From Xanthobacteraceae bacterium (GTDB lineage Bacteria > Pseudomonadota > Alphaproteobacteria > Rhizobiales > Xanthobacteraceae), in the NCBI GenBank assembly GCA_029266425.1, contig JAQSWY010000024.1, positions 50,950-114,949 on the forward strand: a stretch of DNA of 64,000 bases, read 5' to 3'. Within the stretch, counting starts at the first letter, position 1. Each line of letters starts with the position of its first letter. Shown here in pieces: positions 34,414 to 44,639 of this stretch. A program made the position numbers and the translations under genes. The notes beneath the pieces are model-generated. The model did no database searches, was not told the DNA's origin, and saw only the letters and a list, made by a program, of their open reading frames with translations.

Positions 34414-34821
34414 ATGAGATCCCTACTTTGTGCGCTGGCGCTCGCCGGCCTCGGCGCGGCCGCTGCCCACGCTGACGACAAGAGCGCCAAGGTGACGCCT
34501 GTCTACGAACACGCGCTCCCGAATGTTCCCGGCAAGAGCATCAGGGGCGTGCTGGTGGAGTATGGACCGGGAGGCTCGTCGCCCGCCCACAGGCATCCGA
34601 ACTCGGCCTTCATCTATGCGACCGTGCTCGAGGGGGCGATCCGGAGCCAGGTGAATGACGGGCCGGTCAAGACCTATCGGGCGGGCGAGAACTGGTCGGA
34701 GTCTCCCGGTGACGTGCACAAGGTGAGCGCCAATGCGAGCACCACCGAACCGGCCAAGCTTCTCGCCGTGTTCGTCGTGGACAGCGGCGAGCGGGATATT
34801 GTCCTGCCGTACGGCAAGTGA
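34414..34821 (+). CDS. Secreted cupin-domain protein, copy 2
   Basis: 135 aa with a short signal peptide (MRSLLCALALAGLGAAAAHA). The cupin core has [22 protein letters not shown], then [23 protein letters not shown] and PGDVHKVSANAS, supplying the metal-binding histidines. It is a close paralogue of the copy at 24974. Downstream, 20 bases on, comes an AhpD-like protein; cupin and carboxymuconolactone-decarboxylase-like proteins are often linked in bacteria in peroxide or quinone defence. Catalytic activity is not assured. Confidence 0.9.
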   Translation: MRSLLCALALAGLGAAAAHADDKSAKVTPVYEHALPNVPGKSIRGVLVEYGPGGSSPAHRHPNSAFIYATVLEGAIRSQVNDGPVKTYRAGENWSESPGDVHKVSANASTTEPAKLLAVFVVDSGERDIVLPYGK

Positions 34822-34841
34822 CGCTGGTAACGGAGAAGATC

Positions 34842-35303
34842 ATGACCCCGCGCCTGAAAGAGCCCTTCAAAGCCGCGCCTGCCGCCATCAAGGCATTGAT
34901 GTCGCTGGAAGCCGCGCTCAGTGCCAGCGGCCTCGATCAACGCCTGATTGAACTGGTGAAGATGCGGGCCTCGCAGATCAATGGCTGTGCCTTCTGCATT
35001 CATCTGCACGCCACCGACATGCGCAAGCTGGGCGAAAGCGAAATGCGCATCTACATGCTCGATGCCTGGCGCGAATCCTCGCTCTACACCCCACGCGAGC
35101 GGGCGGCGCTCGCCTGGACCGAGGCACTCACCCGGCTTGCCGACACCCACGCTCCCGATGCCGACTATGAGCTGGTGAAGGCCGAATTCACCGAAGAGGA
35201 ACAGGTGAACCTGACGCTCGCGATCGGTGCCATCAATGTCTGGAACCGGCTCCAGGTCGGCTTCAGGGTGGCCCCGCCGGAACGAGTAGCGAGTGCGGCT
35301 TGA
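34842..35303 (+). CDS. AhpD-like carboxymuconolactone-decarboxylase-family protein
   Basis: About 153 aa from the ATG of MTPRLKEPF, with GGAG upstream; the track GTG start overlaps the cupin stop. The active motif is EIVK-like LVKMRASQINGCAFCIHLHATDMRKLG, with CxxC (CAFC) and the following His, as in AhpD-type peroxidases. The rest matches ERAALAWTEALTRLAD and VNLTLAIGAINVWNRL. It probably reduces peroxides or disulfides in concert with other thiol proteins. Operon with the cupin gene. Confidence 0.93.
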   Translation: MTPRLKEPFKAAPAAIKALMSLEAALSASGLDQRLIELVKMRASQINGCAFCIHLHATDMRKLGESEMRIYMLDAWRESSLYTPRERAALAWTEALTRLADTHAPDADYELVKAEFTEEEQVNLTLAIGAINVWNRLQVGFRVAPPERVASAA

Positions 35304-35396
35304 TCTTCCAGCATCATGGATCACGCGGTGGCAACGACGCCCGTCTTGCTCTACGTCATCAGCTTGCCGGCATTAATCCGACGCCCGCCCTGCACT

Positions 35397-35486
35397 CGTC
35401 ATGGGCGGGCTTGTCCCGGCCATCTCGATTCTCGATGCACAGTCAGCAATCGAGATCCCCGGCACCAGGCCGGGGATGACGAGTTC
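35397..35486. repeat. Dispersed palindromic repeat, family B
   Basis: Contains GGGCGGGCTTGTCCCGGCC and, inverted further on, CCCCGGCACCAGGCCGGGGA, with GTCAT at both outer edges. Members of the same family occur at 38501, 43673, 49141, 59201 and, as a variant, 60917. It sits between the AhpD-like and glpV genes. Confidence 0.75.
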
Positions 35487-35571
35487 GGATATGCCAAACG
35501 CAGGATGAAGCGCGATCCCGGATCGCGCTTGCGCGCGTCCGGGATGACGTTGTCGTTCGAGCGCGGACAGC

Positions 35572-37330
<1,759 letters not shown>

Positions 37331-37402
37331 GGTCTTCCTCCCGTTTCTGATGACTTGTCGTCACTGCTATTTGCCCCGACGCGCCGAGACGCGGCGGGGT
37401 AT

Positions 37403-37696
37403 TCACACCAGGCGGAACACCGCCAGCGCGTAGGCGAGGCACACCGCGAGCGCCCAGGTCAGGTCGGGACCGGCAAGGCCGATCCAGGCCAGGCAGATGA
37501 AGGCGCTGCCGAGCAGGCAGATGAACAGGCGGTCGCCGCGCGTGGTCGGGATGCGCAGCACCCCGACCCGCTCGCGCTCCGGGAACCAGACGGCGAGCAG
37601 GGTGAAGACGATGAGCAGACCGACGATGGCGGCGAAGAACAGCCCGGTCTGCCAGGTCCAGGCCATCCAGGCGAAGCTCTCGGAGAGGTGTTCCAT
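37403..37696 (-). CDS. glpU: DUF2160 small membrane protein of glycerol ABC transporter (GlpU)
   Basis: 97 aa with three hydrophobic segments (LFFAAIVGLLIVFTLLAVWF, LFICLLGSAFICLAWIGLAG, WALAVCLAYALAVFRLV). It matches the DUF2160 family, whose genes lie between the permease and binding-protein genes in rhizobial glycerol operons. It starts 13 bases after the natural end of glpQ behind GGAGG. An accessory membrane role in glycerol import is inferred from context; the molecular function is not known. Confidence 0.9.
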   Translation of the reverse strand: MEHLSESFAWMAWTWQTGLFFAAIVGLLIVFTLLAVWFPERERVGVLRIPTTRGDRLFICLLGSAFICLAWIGLAGPDLTWALAVCLAYALAVFRLV

Positions 37697-37709
37697 GGTC
37701 CCCGCCTCC

Positions 37710-38481
37710 TCACACCCGCCCGAGGGCGAAGCCCTTGGCGATGTAGTTGCGCACGAACCAGATCACCAGCGCCCCGGGGATGATGGTCAGCACCGGCAGA
37801 CACCGTGCGGGTCATGGTGACGGCGATCGGCTTGGCATTGGCGGCGGTCAGCGTGCGCGCCAGCAGGAGTTCCACCCAGGAGAACATGAAGCAGAAGAAG
37901 GCGGCGACGCCGACGCCGGAGGCGATCAGCGGCATGAATATCCGCACGAAGAAGCGCGGGAACGAGTAGCCGTCGATCGCCGCGGTCTCGTCGATCTCGC
38001 GCGGCACGCCAGACATGAAGCCTTCCAGGATCCACACCGCCAGCGGCACATTGAACAGGCAGTGTGCCAAAGCCACCGCCCACGGCGTGTCGAACAGGCC
38101 AATGGCGGAATAGAGATTGAAGAAGGGCAGCGCGAACACCGCCGGCGGCGCCATGCGGTTCGACAGCAGCCAGAAGAACAGGTGCTTGTCGCCGACGAAG
38201 CGATAGCGCGAGAAGGCATAGGCCGCGGGCAGTGCCAGCGTGACCGAGATGATGGTGTTGAGCACCACATAGGTCAGCGAGTTGATATAGCCCGAATACC
38301 AGCTCCGATCGGTGAAGATCTTCACATAATGCTCGAAGGTCACCTCGCGCGGCCACAGCGTCAGCGTGGTGTTGATCTCGAAATTGGTCTTCAGGCTCAT
38401 ATTCACGAGCCAGTAGATCGGCAGCATCAGGAAGACGAGATACAGCACCATGACAAAGGCGCCGGAGCGGGACTGGGTCAT
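37710..38481 (-). pseudogene. glpQ: Glycerol ABC transporter permease GlpQ, broken near the 3' end
   Basis: The frame opens at the ATG of MTQSRSGAF and encodes five to six membrane helices plus the permease EAA-type loop (DETAAIDGYSFPRFFVRIFMPL). After MTRTVSAG the frame shifts and about a dozen codons that family members have before the last helix are missing. The remainder VLTIIPGALVIWFVRNYIAKGFALGRV with a TGA at 37710 is intact but in another frame. Read directly, the shifted frame runs far into glpU. The lost piece falls in front of the final helix, so the permease is probably non-functional unless this is an assembly artefact. Confidence 0.85.
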
Positions 38482-38500
38482 GACCGCTCTCCCAAGTTCG

Positions 38501-38576
38501 ACGTCATGGCCGGACTTGTTCCGGCCATCCACGAACGGGTCGGGCGCGCGAGCAAGAAGGTCGTGGATCCCCGGGG
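38501..38576. repeat. Dispersed palindromic repeat, family B
   Basis: GTCATGGCCGGACTTGTTCC with GGCCATCCA and a GTGGATCCCCGGGG half, within the gap between glpP and glpQ. It is transcribed within the operon and may form an mRNA hairpin that tunes expression of glpQ. Confidence 0.7.
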
Positions 38577-38671
38577 AACGCTGAGGCTGCCGCCTCGGCG
38601 TCTCCCGATAAGACGGCGACCCAATAGGTCGCCTTTGCCCCGGAATGACAGATTGGAGCCGTTGAGCGGGT

Positions 38672-39565
38672 TCATGCCTCGCTCCTGCGTTCCATGCCGG
38701 CATTGGTCATCACGGTGTAGAACACCCAGCAGACCGCCAGCACGATGAGATTGTAGACCAGCGACATCGCCGCCGCCTTGCCGAGATCGAACTGGCCGAG
38801 CGCGAGCTTGACGAGGTCGATCGACAGGAAGGTCGTCGCGTTGCCCGGGCCGCCGCCGGTGAGCACGAAGGGCTCGGTGTAGATCATGAATGAGTCCATG
38901 AAGCGCAGCAGTACGGCGATCAGCAGGACGCGGCGCATCTTCGGCAGCTGGATGGTGCGGAACACCGCCCAGCGCGAGGCGCCGTCGATGCGCGCCGCCT
39001 GGTAATAGGCGTCGGGGATCGACTTCAGGCCGGCATAGCAGAGCAGCGCGACGAGGCTGGTCCAGTGCCAGACATCCATCACGATGATGGTGATCCAGGC
39101 CGAGACCGTGTCGGCCGTGTAATTGTACGGAAGGCCGAGCCAGTTCACCGCATAGCCGAGGAGGCCGATGTCGGAACGGGCGAACACCTGCCAGATGGTG
39201 CCGACGACGTTCCATGGAATGAGCAGCGGCAGCGCCATCAGCACCAGCGTCGCCGCGACCTTCCAGCCGTGGCGCGGCATGGAGAGCGCGACCAGGATGC
39301 CGAGCGGCACCTCGATGGCGAGGATGATGGCGGAGAAGAGAAGGTTGCGCCACAGTGCCTCGAAGAAGCGCCCGCCCAGCTCGGTCGAGGGATCGAGCAG
39401 TTCGGAGAACCAGCCCAGCCCGTTCCAGAAGAACTGATTGTTGCCGAAGGTATCCTGCACCGAATAGTTCACCACCGTCATGATCGGCAGGATCGCCGAG
39501 AAAGCGACGATGCCGAACACCGGCATGACCAGCAGCCAGGCCTTGTTGTTGAGGGTCTTTTCCAT
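38672..39565 (-). CDS. glpP: Glycerol ABC transporter permease GlpP
   Basis: 297 aa with six membrane helices and the permease cytoplasmic loop ARIDGASRWAVFRTIQLPKMRRVLLIA (EAA motif analogue). Blocks FMIYTEPFVLTGGGPGNATTFLSIDLVKLALGQFDLG fit the MalF-type permease of the rhizobial glycerol importer. It is intact. With GlpQ it would form the membrane channel, with GlpS/GlpT as the ATPase pair and GlpV as the binding protein. Confidence 0.93.
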   Translation of the reverse strand: MEKTLNNKAWLLVMPVFGIVAFSAILPIMTVVNYSVQDTFGNNQFFWNGLGWFSELLDPSTELGGRFFEALWRNLLFSAIILAIEVPLGILVALSMPRHGWKVAATLVLMALPLLIPWNVVGTIWQVFARSDIGLLGYAVNWLGLPYNYTADTVSAWITIIVMDVWHWTSLVALLCYAGLKSIPDAYYQAARIDGASRWAVFRTIQLPKMRRVLLIAVLLRFMDSFMIYTEPFVLTGGGPGNATTFLSIDLVKLALGQFDLGKAAAMSLVYNLIVLAVCWVFYTVMTNAGMERRSEA

Positions 39566-39590
39566 GGATCAGGCCCTCTTTTCTTTCTTC

Positions 39591-39709
39591 ACCCTCTCCC
39601 CGACGGGGAGAGGGGTGGGGTGAGGGGTCTGCGCGGAAACTGCCGGCCTACCGGCCCCCTCACCCGGATTGCTCTGCAATCCGACCTCTCCCCCACGGGG
39701 AGAGGTGAA
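39591..39709. repeat. Dispersed palindromic repeat, family C (CTCTCCCC/GGGGAGAG)
   Basis: Contains CCCCGACGGGGAGAGG and later CTCTCCCCCACGGGGAGAG, each a near-perfect hairpin, separated by about 70 bases. Located between glpT and glpP inside the operon. A shortened relative lies inside the thiolase gene at 45244. Confidence 0.75.
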
Positions 39710-39723
39710 AGGAAGGAGTGCGC

Positions 39724-40815
39724 TCATCCCACCCCTCCCTCGCCGACCACCAGCTTGCCGGCGGCATAGATGTGGAGCTGGCGCTGCTCGAAGCCGAGGC
39801 CGGCGACGTCGCCGCTGATGCTCAAGCCCTCTGGCACCGTCGCCGCCATCGCGTGCCCGTCGAGCTCGACCCGCGCGATGCGGGCGCGGCCGATATCGTC
39901 GATGCGCTTCACCTTCACCGGCACGCCCTGCCCCGCAGGCATGAGGCGGGCGAATTCGGGGCGGACGCCGAGCTCGACGCGTTCCTCCTCCGGCAGCTTC
40001 GGATAGGTGCGGGGCAGCGTGATCCTCTGCTGGCCGACATAGGCGGTGTGACCCTCGACCTTCGCCGGCAAAACATTCATCCCCGGCGAGCCGATGAAGT
40101 GGCCGACGAAGGTGTGCTCCGGCCGCTCGAACAGCTCTTCTGGTGTGCCGGTCTGCACTACCGCGCCGTCGTGCATCACCACGACGGTGTCGGCGAAGGT
40201 CATCGCCTCGGTCTGGTCGTGGGTGACATAGATCATGGTGAGGTCGAGCGAGCGATGCAGTTCCTTCAGCGTCGAGCGCAGCTGCCATTTCAGATGCGGG
40301 TCGATGACGGTCAGCGGCTCGTCGAACAGGATCGCGGCGACATCGGAGCGCACCAGGCCGCGGCCGAGCGAGATCTTCTGCTTGGCGTCCGCAGTGAGGT
40401 TCGCCGCCTTGCGATCGAGCGACTTGGACAGGCCCAGCCGGTCGGCAATCTCCTCGCACCGGCGCGTGACCGCGTCCCTGGCGACCCCGCGGTTCTTCAG
40501 CGGGAAGGCGAGATTCTCGCGCACCGTCATGGTGTCGTAGACCACCGGGAACTGGAACACCTGCGCGATGTTGCGGTCTTCCGTCGGCAGATGCGTCACG
40601 TCGCGGCCGTCGAACAATATGCGCCCGCGGGTCGGCACCACGAGGCCGGAAATGATGTTGAGCAGGGTGGTCTTGCCGCAACCCGAGGGGCCGAGCAGCG
40701 CATAGGCGCCGCCCTGCTGCCAGACATGGTCGATGCGCTTCAGCGCATAGTCCTGCGGGCCCTTCGGATCGGGCCGGTAGGCATGGGCGAGACCGTCGAG
40801 GGTGATGCTGGCCAT
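39724..40815 (-). CDS. glpT: Glycerol ABC transporter ATP-binding protein GlpT (degenerate signature motif)
   Basis: 363 aa, MalK/UgpC type with a C-terminal regulatory OB domain. Walker A is canonical (GPSGCGKTTLLNII) and the H-loop is canonical (YVTHDQTEAM), but the ABC signature reads LTADAKQKISLGR instead of LSGGQ and the D-loop is TVID. This pattern is known for the GlpT-type subunit and implies that it contributes Walker A to one competent site while its own signature is degenerate. It lies 10 bases after glpS. Confidence 0.93.
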   Translation of the reverse strand: MASITLDGLAHAYRPDPKGPQDYALKRIDHVWQQGGAYALLGPSGCGKTTLLNIISGLVVPTRGRILFDGRDVTHLPTEDRNIAQVFQFPVVYDTMTVRENLAFPLKNRGVARDAVTRRCEEIADRLGLSKSLDRKAANLTADAKQKISLGRGLVRSDVAAILFDEPLTVIDPHLKWQLRSTLKELHRSLDLTMIYVTHDQTEAMTFADTVVVMHDGAVVQTGTPEELFERPEHTFVGHFIGSPGMNVLPAKVEGHTAYVGQQRITLPRTYPKLPEEERVELGVRPEFARLMPAGQGVPVKVKRIDDIGRARIARVELDGHAMAATVPEGLSISGDVAGLGFEQRQLHIYAAGKLVVGEGGVG

Positions 40816-40825
40816 GTCGCCTTCC

Positions 40826-41956
40826 TCAAGCCGCCGCGTCGAGCACGCGGCCGGCGCTGCGGCCTTCGCTATCGAACAGCAACAAGTGCCGGGGATCGAT
40901 CAGCACATCGACATAGGCGCCGGGCTCCAGACGCCTGACGCCGGGCACCAGCGCGATGAGGCGTTCATTGCCGACATCCATATGGACGAAGCTCTCCGAT
41001 CCGGTGATCTCGGATACCGACACGGTGGCGTTGAGCCGGATGAAACCGTTATCCCCCTCGCCGGACGCGGCGGATCCATGCCCGTTGCTGTCGAAGACGG
41101 TGTCGTCGACGCCCAGATGGTGGGCGCGCACGCCCATGGTGTAGCTGCCGTCCGGCACGGTGGCGAAGACGCCGGTCGCCGGCGCGGTGATGCCGCTCTC
41201 CAGCCGGATGCGCGGCCCGATCCGGGTGACGCGCAGCGTGTTGAGCGGCGGATCGGAGAAGACGCCGGCGGTCGCGAGATCCTGCGGGCGGCGATAGACC
41301 AGCGGCGTCGGGCCGAACTGCGTCACCGCGCCCTCCAGCAGGGTCGCTGTATTGCCGCCGAGCAGCAGTGCCTCGGTCGGCTCGGTGGTGGCATAGACGA
41401 AGATCGCGCCGCTCTCGGCGAAGATGCGCGGCAGCTCTTCGCGCAGTTCCTCGCGCAGCTTGTAGTCGAGATTGGCCAGCGGCTCGTCGAGCAGCACCAG
41501 ATCCGCTCCCTTCACCAGGGCGCGGGCGATGGCGGTGCGCTGCTGCTGGCCGCCGGAAAGCTCCAGCGGGCGGCGCTGCAAATAGGGCTCGAGCTTGAGC
41601 AGCTTCGCCGCCTCCTTGACGCGCCTGTCGATCTCGGCCCGTTTGAGGCCGGCGACGCGCAGCGGGGAAGCGATGTTCTCATAGACGCTGAGCGCCGGGT
41701 AATTGATGAATTGCTGGTAGACCATGGCGACGCTGCGCCGCTTCACCGGCACCCCGGTGACGTCGCGCCCCTCCACCAGCACCCGGCCCGACGTCGGTAC
41801 GTCGAGCCCGGCCATCAGCCGCATCAGGGTGGTCTTGCCGGCAAGCGTGGCGCCGAGCAGCACATTGAGCGAGCCGCGGGCCAATTCCAGCGACACGTCG
41901 CGGATGTGGACCTGGCCGGCGACTTCGCGGCGCACGTTTTCGAGGACGAGGCTCAT
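40826..41956 (-). CDS. glpS: Glycerol ABC transporter ATP-binding protein GlpS (degenerate Walker A and H-loop)
   Basis: 376 aa, also MalK-like. The signature is canonical ([15 protein letters not shown]) with Walker [14 protein letters not shown]. However Walker A reads [14 protein letters not shown], lacking the usual GPSGSGK spacing residues, and the H-loop reads [11 protein letters not shown] without its histidine. These faults are complementary to those of GlpT. Its ATG overlaps the stop of glpD by 4 bases, so the subunits are translated in coupling. It powers glycerol import together with GlpT. Confidence 0.92.
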   Translation of the reverse strand: MSLVLENVRREVAGQVHIRDVSLELARGSLNVLLGATLAGKTTLMRLMAGLDVPTSGRVLVEGRDVTGVPVKRRSVAMVYQQFINYPALSVYENIASPLRVAGLKRAEIDRRVKEAAKLLKLEPYLQRRPLELSGGQQQRTAIARALVKGADLVLLDEPLANLDYKLREELREELPRIFAESGAIFVYATTEPTEALLLGGNTATLLEGAVTQFGPTPLVYRRPQDLATAGVFSDPPLNTLRVTRIGPRIRLESGITAPATGVFATVPDGSYTMGVRAHHLGVDDTVFDSNGHGSAASGEGDNGFIRLNATVSVSEITGSESFVHMDVGNERLIALVPGVRRLEPGAYVDVLIDPRHLLLFDSEGRSAGRVLDAAA

Positions 41957-43515
41957 CGTGCCGCGCTCCTCAGCATCGCCGCCGCGCTCCGGCCGTTGCC
42001 GGCGGCGTGCATATAGGCGTCGAGCGCCTGGATCTCATCGCCGCTGAAGCGCAGGCCGAGCTTGGAGCGGCGCCAGAGCACGTCCGCAGCGGTGCGCGCC
42101 CACTCCTCGCGCATGAGATAGAGCACCTCCGCCTCCGTGAGGTCGGCGCCAAAGACGCGGCCGAGATCGTCCGCGCTGCGTGCGCCGCCGAGCAGGCGCA
42201 ACGCTCGCGTACCGTAAGCCACCACGAGGCGGCGGGCGAGGCCTGCCTCGAGGAAGGGATAGGCGCGCAGCACCTGCGCCACCACGCGGGACTGGTCGGT
42301 CACCGCGAAATCGCCGCCGGGCAGCGGGGTCTCGCCGGTCCAGGACGGCTTCTCGGCACCGGGCAGATGATCCTTCAGCTTCTGGATGGCGTGCTCGGCG
42401 AGGCGGCGATAGGTGGTGATCTTGCCACCGAACACCGAAAGGATCGCCGGCTTGCCATCGGCGGCGTCGAGCTCCAGCACATAGTCGCGGGTGGCTTCCT
42501 GCGCCTTGGAGGCGCCGTCATCATAGAGCGGGCGCACGCCGGAATAGGTCCACACCACATCGGCGGGGGCGACCGGCTTCTTCAGATATTCGCTCGCCGC
42601 GGCGCAGAGATAGGCGATCTCGTCAGTGCTCGCCGCAACCTTGTCGGGGGCGCCCTGGTAGTCGCGATCGGTGGTGCCGATCAAGGTGAAGTCGTGCTCA
42701 TAGGGAATGGCGAAGATGATCCGGCCGTCGGCGTTCTGGAAGATGTAGGCGCGGTCGTGCTCGAACAGCCGGCGCACCACGATGTGGCTGCCCTGGACCA
42801 GGCGGACGCCGGCCGGCTCGTCGGTGCGCGCGATCTTGGCCAGCACCTGGTGCACCCAGGGCCCCGCCGCATTGACCAGCACCCGGGCCCGCACCGTCTC
42901 GCGCGCGCCGTCCTCGGTGCGCTCGACATCGACGGTCCAGTACTCGGACCCGCGGTCGGCGGAGATGACGCGAAAGCCGGGGCGAATATCGGCGCCGCGC
43001 TCGGCGGCATCGAGCGCGTTCAGCACCACCAGCCGGCTGTCCTCGACCCAGCAGTCGGAATATTCGAAGGCGCGGGTGAAATCGGACCTGAGCGCGATGC
43101 CAGCGGGATCGCTGGCGAGGTCCAGGGTGCGGGTGGGTGGAAGCAGCTTGCGCCCGCCGAGATGGTCGTAGAGGAACAGGCCGAGGCGCAACAGCCAGGC
43201 CGGGCGCAGGCCCGCATGATGCGGCAGCACGAAGCGCAGCGGGCGGATGATGTGGGGGGCGATGCTCCACAGCACCTCGCGCTCCATCAGCGCTTCGCGC
43301 ACCAGCCGGAACTCGTAATGCTCCAGATAGCGCAGGCCGCCATGGATCAGCTTGGTGGAGGCGGAGGACGTGGCGCCCGCGAGATCGCCCTGCTCGAACA
43401 GCACGACGGAGGCGCCGCGGCCGGCGGCATCGCGGGCAATACCGCACCCATTCACCCCGCCGCCGATGACGGCGAGATCATAGACGGCATCCAGGCTGCG
43501 CGCGGCCAAACTCAT
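41953..43515 (-). CDS. glpD: Glycerol-3-phosphate dehydrogenase (FAD-dependent)
   Basis: 520 aa. The FAD motif is DLAVIGGGVNGCGIARDAAGRG and the family signature TSSASTKLIHGGLRYLEHYEFRLVREALMERE follows. Later blocks YTYSGVRPLYDD-like (VVWTYSGVRPLYDD) and SVFGGKITTYRRLAEHA are typical. It oxidises glycerol-3-phosphate to dihydroxyacetone phosphate at the membrane, feeding quinones. It is first of the structural genes of the operon and lies directly behind GlpR-type sites. Glycerol kinase is not in the window. Confidence 0.95.
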   Translation of the reverse strand: MSLAARSLDAVYDLAVIGGGVNGCGIARDAAGRGASVVLFEQGDLAGATSSASTKLIHGGLRYLEHYEFRLVREALMEREVLWSIAPHIIRPLRFVLPHHAGLRPAWLLRLGLFLYDHLGGRKLLPPTRTLDLASDPAGIALRSDFTRAFEYSDCWVEDSRLVVLNALDAAERGADIRPGFRVISADRGSEYWTVDVERTEDGARETVRARVLVNAAGPWVHQVLAKIARTDEPAGVRLVQGSHIVVRRLFEHDRAYIFQNADGRIIFAIPYEHDFTLIGTTDRDYQGAPDKVAASTDEIAYLCAAASEYLKKPVAPADVVWTYSGVRPLYDDGASKAQEATRDYVLELDAADGKPAILSVFGGKITTYRRLAEHAIQKLKDHLPGAEKPSWTGETPLPGGDFAVTDQSRVVAQVLRAYPFLEAGLARRLVVAYGTRALRLLGGARSADDLGRVFGADLTEAEVLYLMREEWARTAADVLWRRSKLGLRFSGDEIQALDAYMHAAGNGRSAAAMLRSAAR

Positions 43516-43548
43516 CTCCCACGGCGCATTCCCTTAAGTCAGGAATGC

Positions 43549-43631
43549 TTTCGTTTTTATCTTCACATGGAACCTAAGCGAACCATTACGAACCTGCAAT
43601 AGGGGGAAACGAAAGCCTGGAGGTTTCGTTT
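43549..43631. promoter_or_regulatory. Candidate GlpR (DeoR-type) operator array upstream of glpD
   Basis: AAACGAAA at 43607-43614 and TTTCGTTT at 43624-43631 form a perfect 8-bp inverted repeat with a 9-base spacer. Another TTTCGTTT lies at 43549. TTTCG-containing repeats are the expected kind of element for alphaproteobacterial DeoR-family GlpR. Location just ahead of glpD (leftward) fits repression in the absence of glycerol-3-phosphate. Confidence 0.6.
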
Positions 43632-43672
43632 GGATGCAATGCAGCAATTCAGCACCATTATCCCAACGCGCT

Positions 43673-43756
43673 GTCATCCCCGGTCTGTGCCGGGGGTCTC
43701 GATTCCGGCAGCGGATCAGAGGCCGAGATGGCCGGCACAAGGCCGGCCATGACGAC
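43673..43756. repeat. Dispersed palindromic repeat, family B
   Basis: GTCATCCCCGGTCTGTGCCG at the left and GGCCGGCACAAGGCCGGCCA at the right, in the glpR-glpD gap. It may separate the glpR transcript from the glpD promoter. Confidence 0.7.
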
Positions 43757-43779
43757 CTGATGTGCGTCGGGGATTAAGC

Positions 43780-44565
43780 TCAGAAGACCTCTTCCTCGGC
43801 ACCGCCGACCTCGATCAGTTCGACCGCGTGGCGCGCGCAGACCTCGCGCAGGCCGGCGGATGGCACCATGTCGGTGACGAAGGTGTCGATCTCGCTCATA
43901 TCGCCGATGCGCACCGGCGCGGTGCGCTCCAGTTTGGAGCGGTCGGCGACGAGGATCACCTGGCGGGCATTGTCGATGATGGCGCGCGCCACCTGCACCT
44001 CGCGGTAGTCGAAATCGAGCAGCGTGCCGTCCTCCTCGATCGCGGAGGCGCCGATCACCGCATAGTCGACGCGGAACTGGCGGACGAAATCCACCGCCGC
44101 CGAGCCAATGACCGCGCCGTCGGCGTGGCGCACCGGACCGCCGGCCATGATCAGCTCGATCCTCGGATGCCGGTAGAGCAGCGTCGCAACATTGAGGTTG
44201 TTGGTGATGACCAGCAGATCCTCATGGTCGCCGAGCGCGCGCGCCACCTCCTCGGTGGTGGTGCCGATATTGATGAAGAGCGAAGCGCGGTTCGGCACCA
44301 TACGCGCCGCGGCATCGCCAATGGCGCGCTTGGCGTCCTGGGCCATGATGCGACGCGCCTCATAGGCGACGTTCTCGACGCCGGAGGCCACTACGGCGCC
44401 GCCATGGACGCGCGACATCAGCCGGCGCACGCACAGATCGTTCAGGTCCTTGCGGATGGTCTGCGGCGAGACCTCGAAGCGCGTCGCGAGATCATCGACA
44501 CTGACCCGCCCCTGGGCGCGCGCCAGCACCAATATGTCCTGCTGGCGGGAAGAGATGGCGTTCAT
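43780..44565 (-). CDS. glpR: DeoR-family glycerol regulon repressor
   Basis: About 261 aa from the ATG of MNAISSRQQDIL; an ATG 45 bases upstream is also possible. The DeoR HTH is LARAQGRVSVDDLATRFEVSPQTIRKDLNDLCVRRLMSRVHGGAVV, and the C-terminal sugar-phosphate sensor contains SLFINIGTTTEEVARALGDHEDLLVITNNLNVATLL and ADRSKL. It lies upstream of glpD with TTTCGTTT repeats between, so it most likely represses the glp genes until glycerol-3-phosphate appears. It follows the thiolase gene at about 75 bases. Confidence 0.92.
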   Translation of the reverse strand: MNAISSRQQDILVLARAQGRVSVDDLATRFEVSPQTIRKDLNDLCVRRLMSRVHGGAVVASGVENVAYEARRIMAQDAKRAIGDAAARMVPNRASLFINIGTTTEEVARALGDHEDLLVITNNLNVATLLYRHPRIELIMAGGPVRHADGAVIGSAAVDFVRQFRVDYAVIGASAIEEDGTLLDFDYREVQVARAIIDNARQVILVADRSKLERTAPVRIGDMSEIDTFVTDMVPSAGLREVCARHAVELIEVGGAEEEVF

Positions 44566-44639
44566 GAGGATCGGCCGACGAAACGCGAACTGGAAAGATT
44601 CGCGATTCATTCCTGCACAATCGCGCCCTGCGGGCAAAC

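Noticed and set aside
37747-38748. 333-residue plus-strand ORF opposite glpQ
   Set aside because: Antisense shadow; its length is due to high GC content, and the minus strand codes for permease helices on both sides of the lesion.
42007-43602. 531-residue plus-strand ORF opposite glpD
   Set aside because: Shadow of glpD on the other strand; composition biased to Ala/Gly/Arg with no family motif, while the minus strand encodes a full FAD enzyme.
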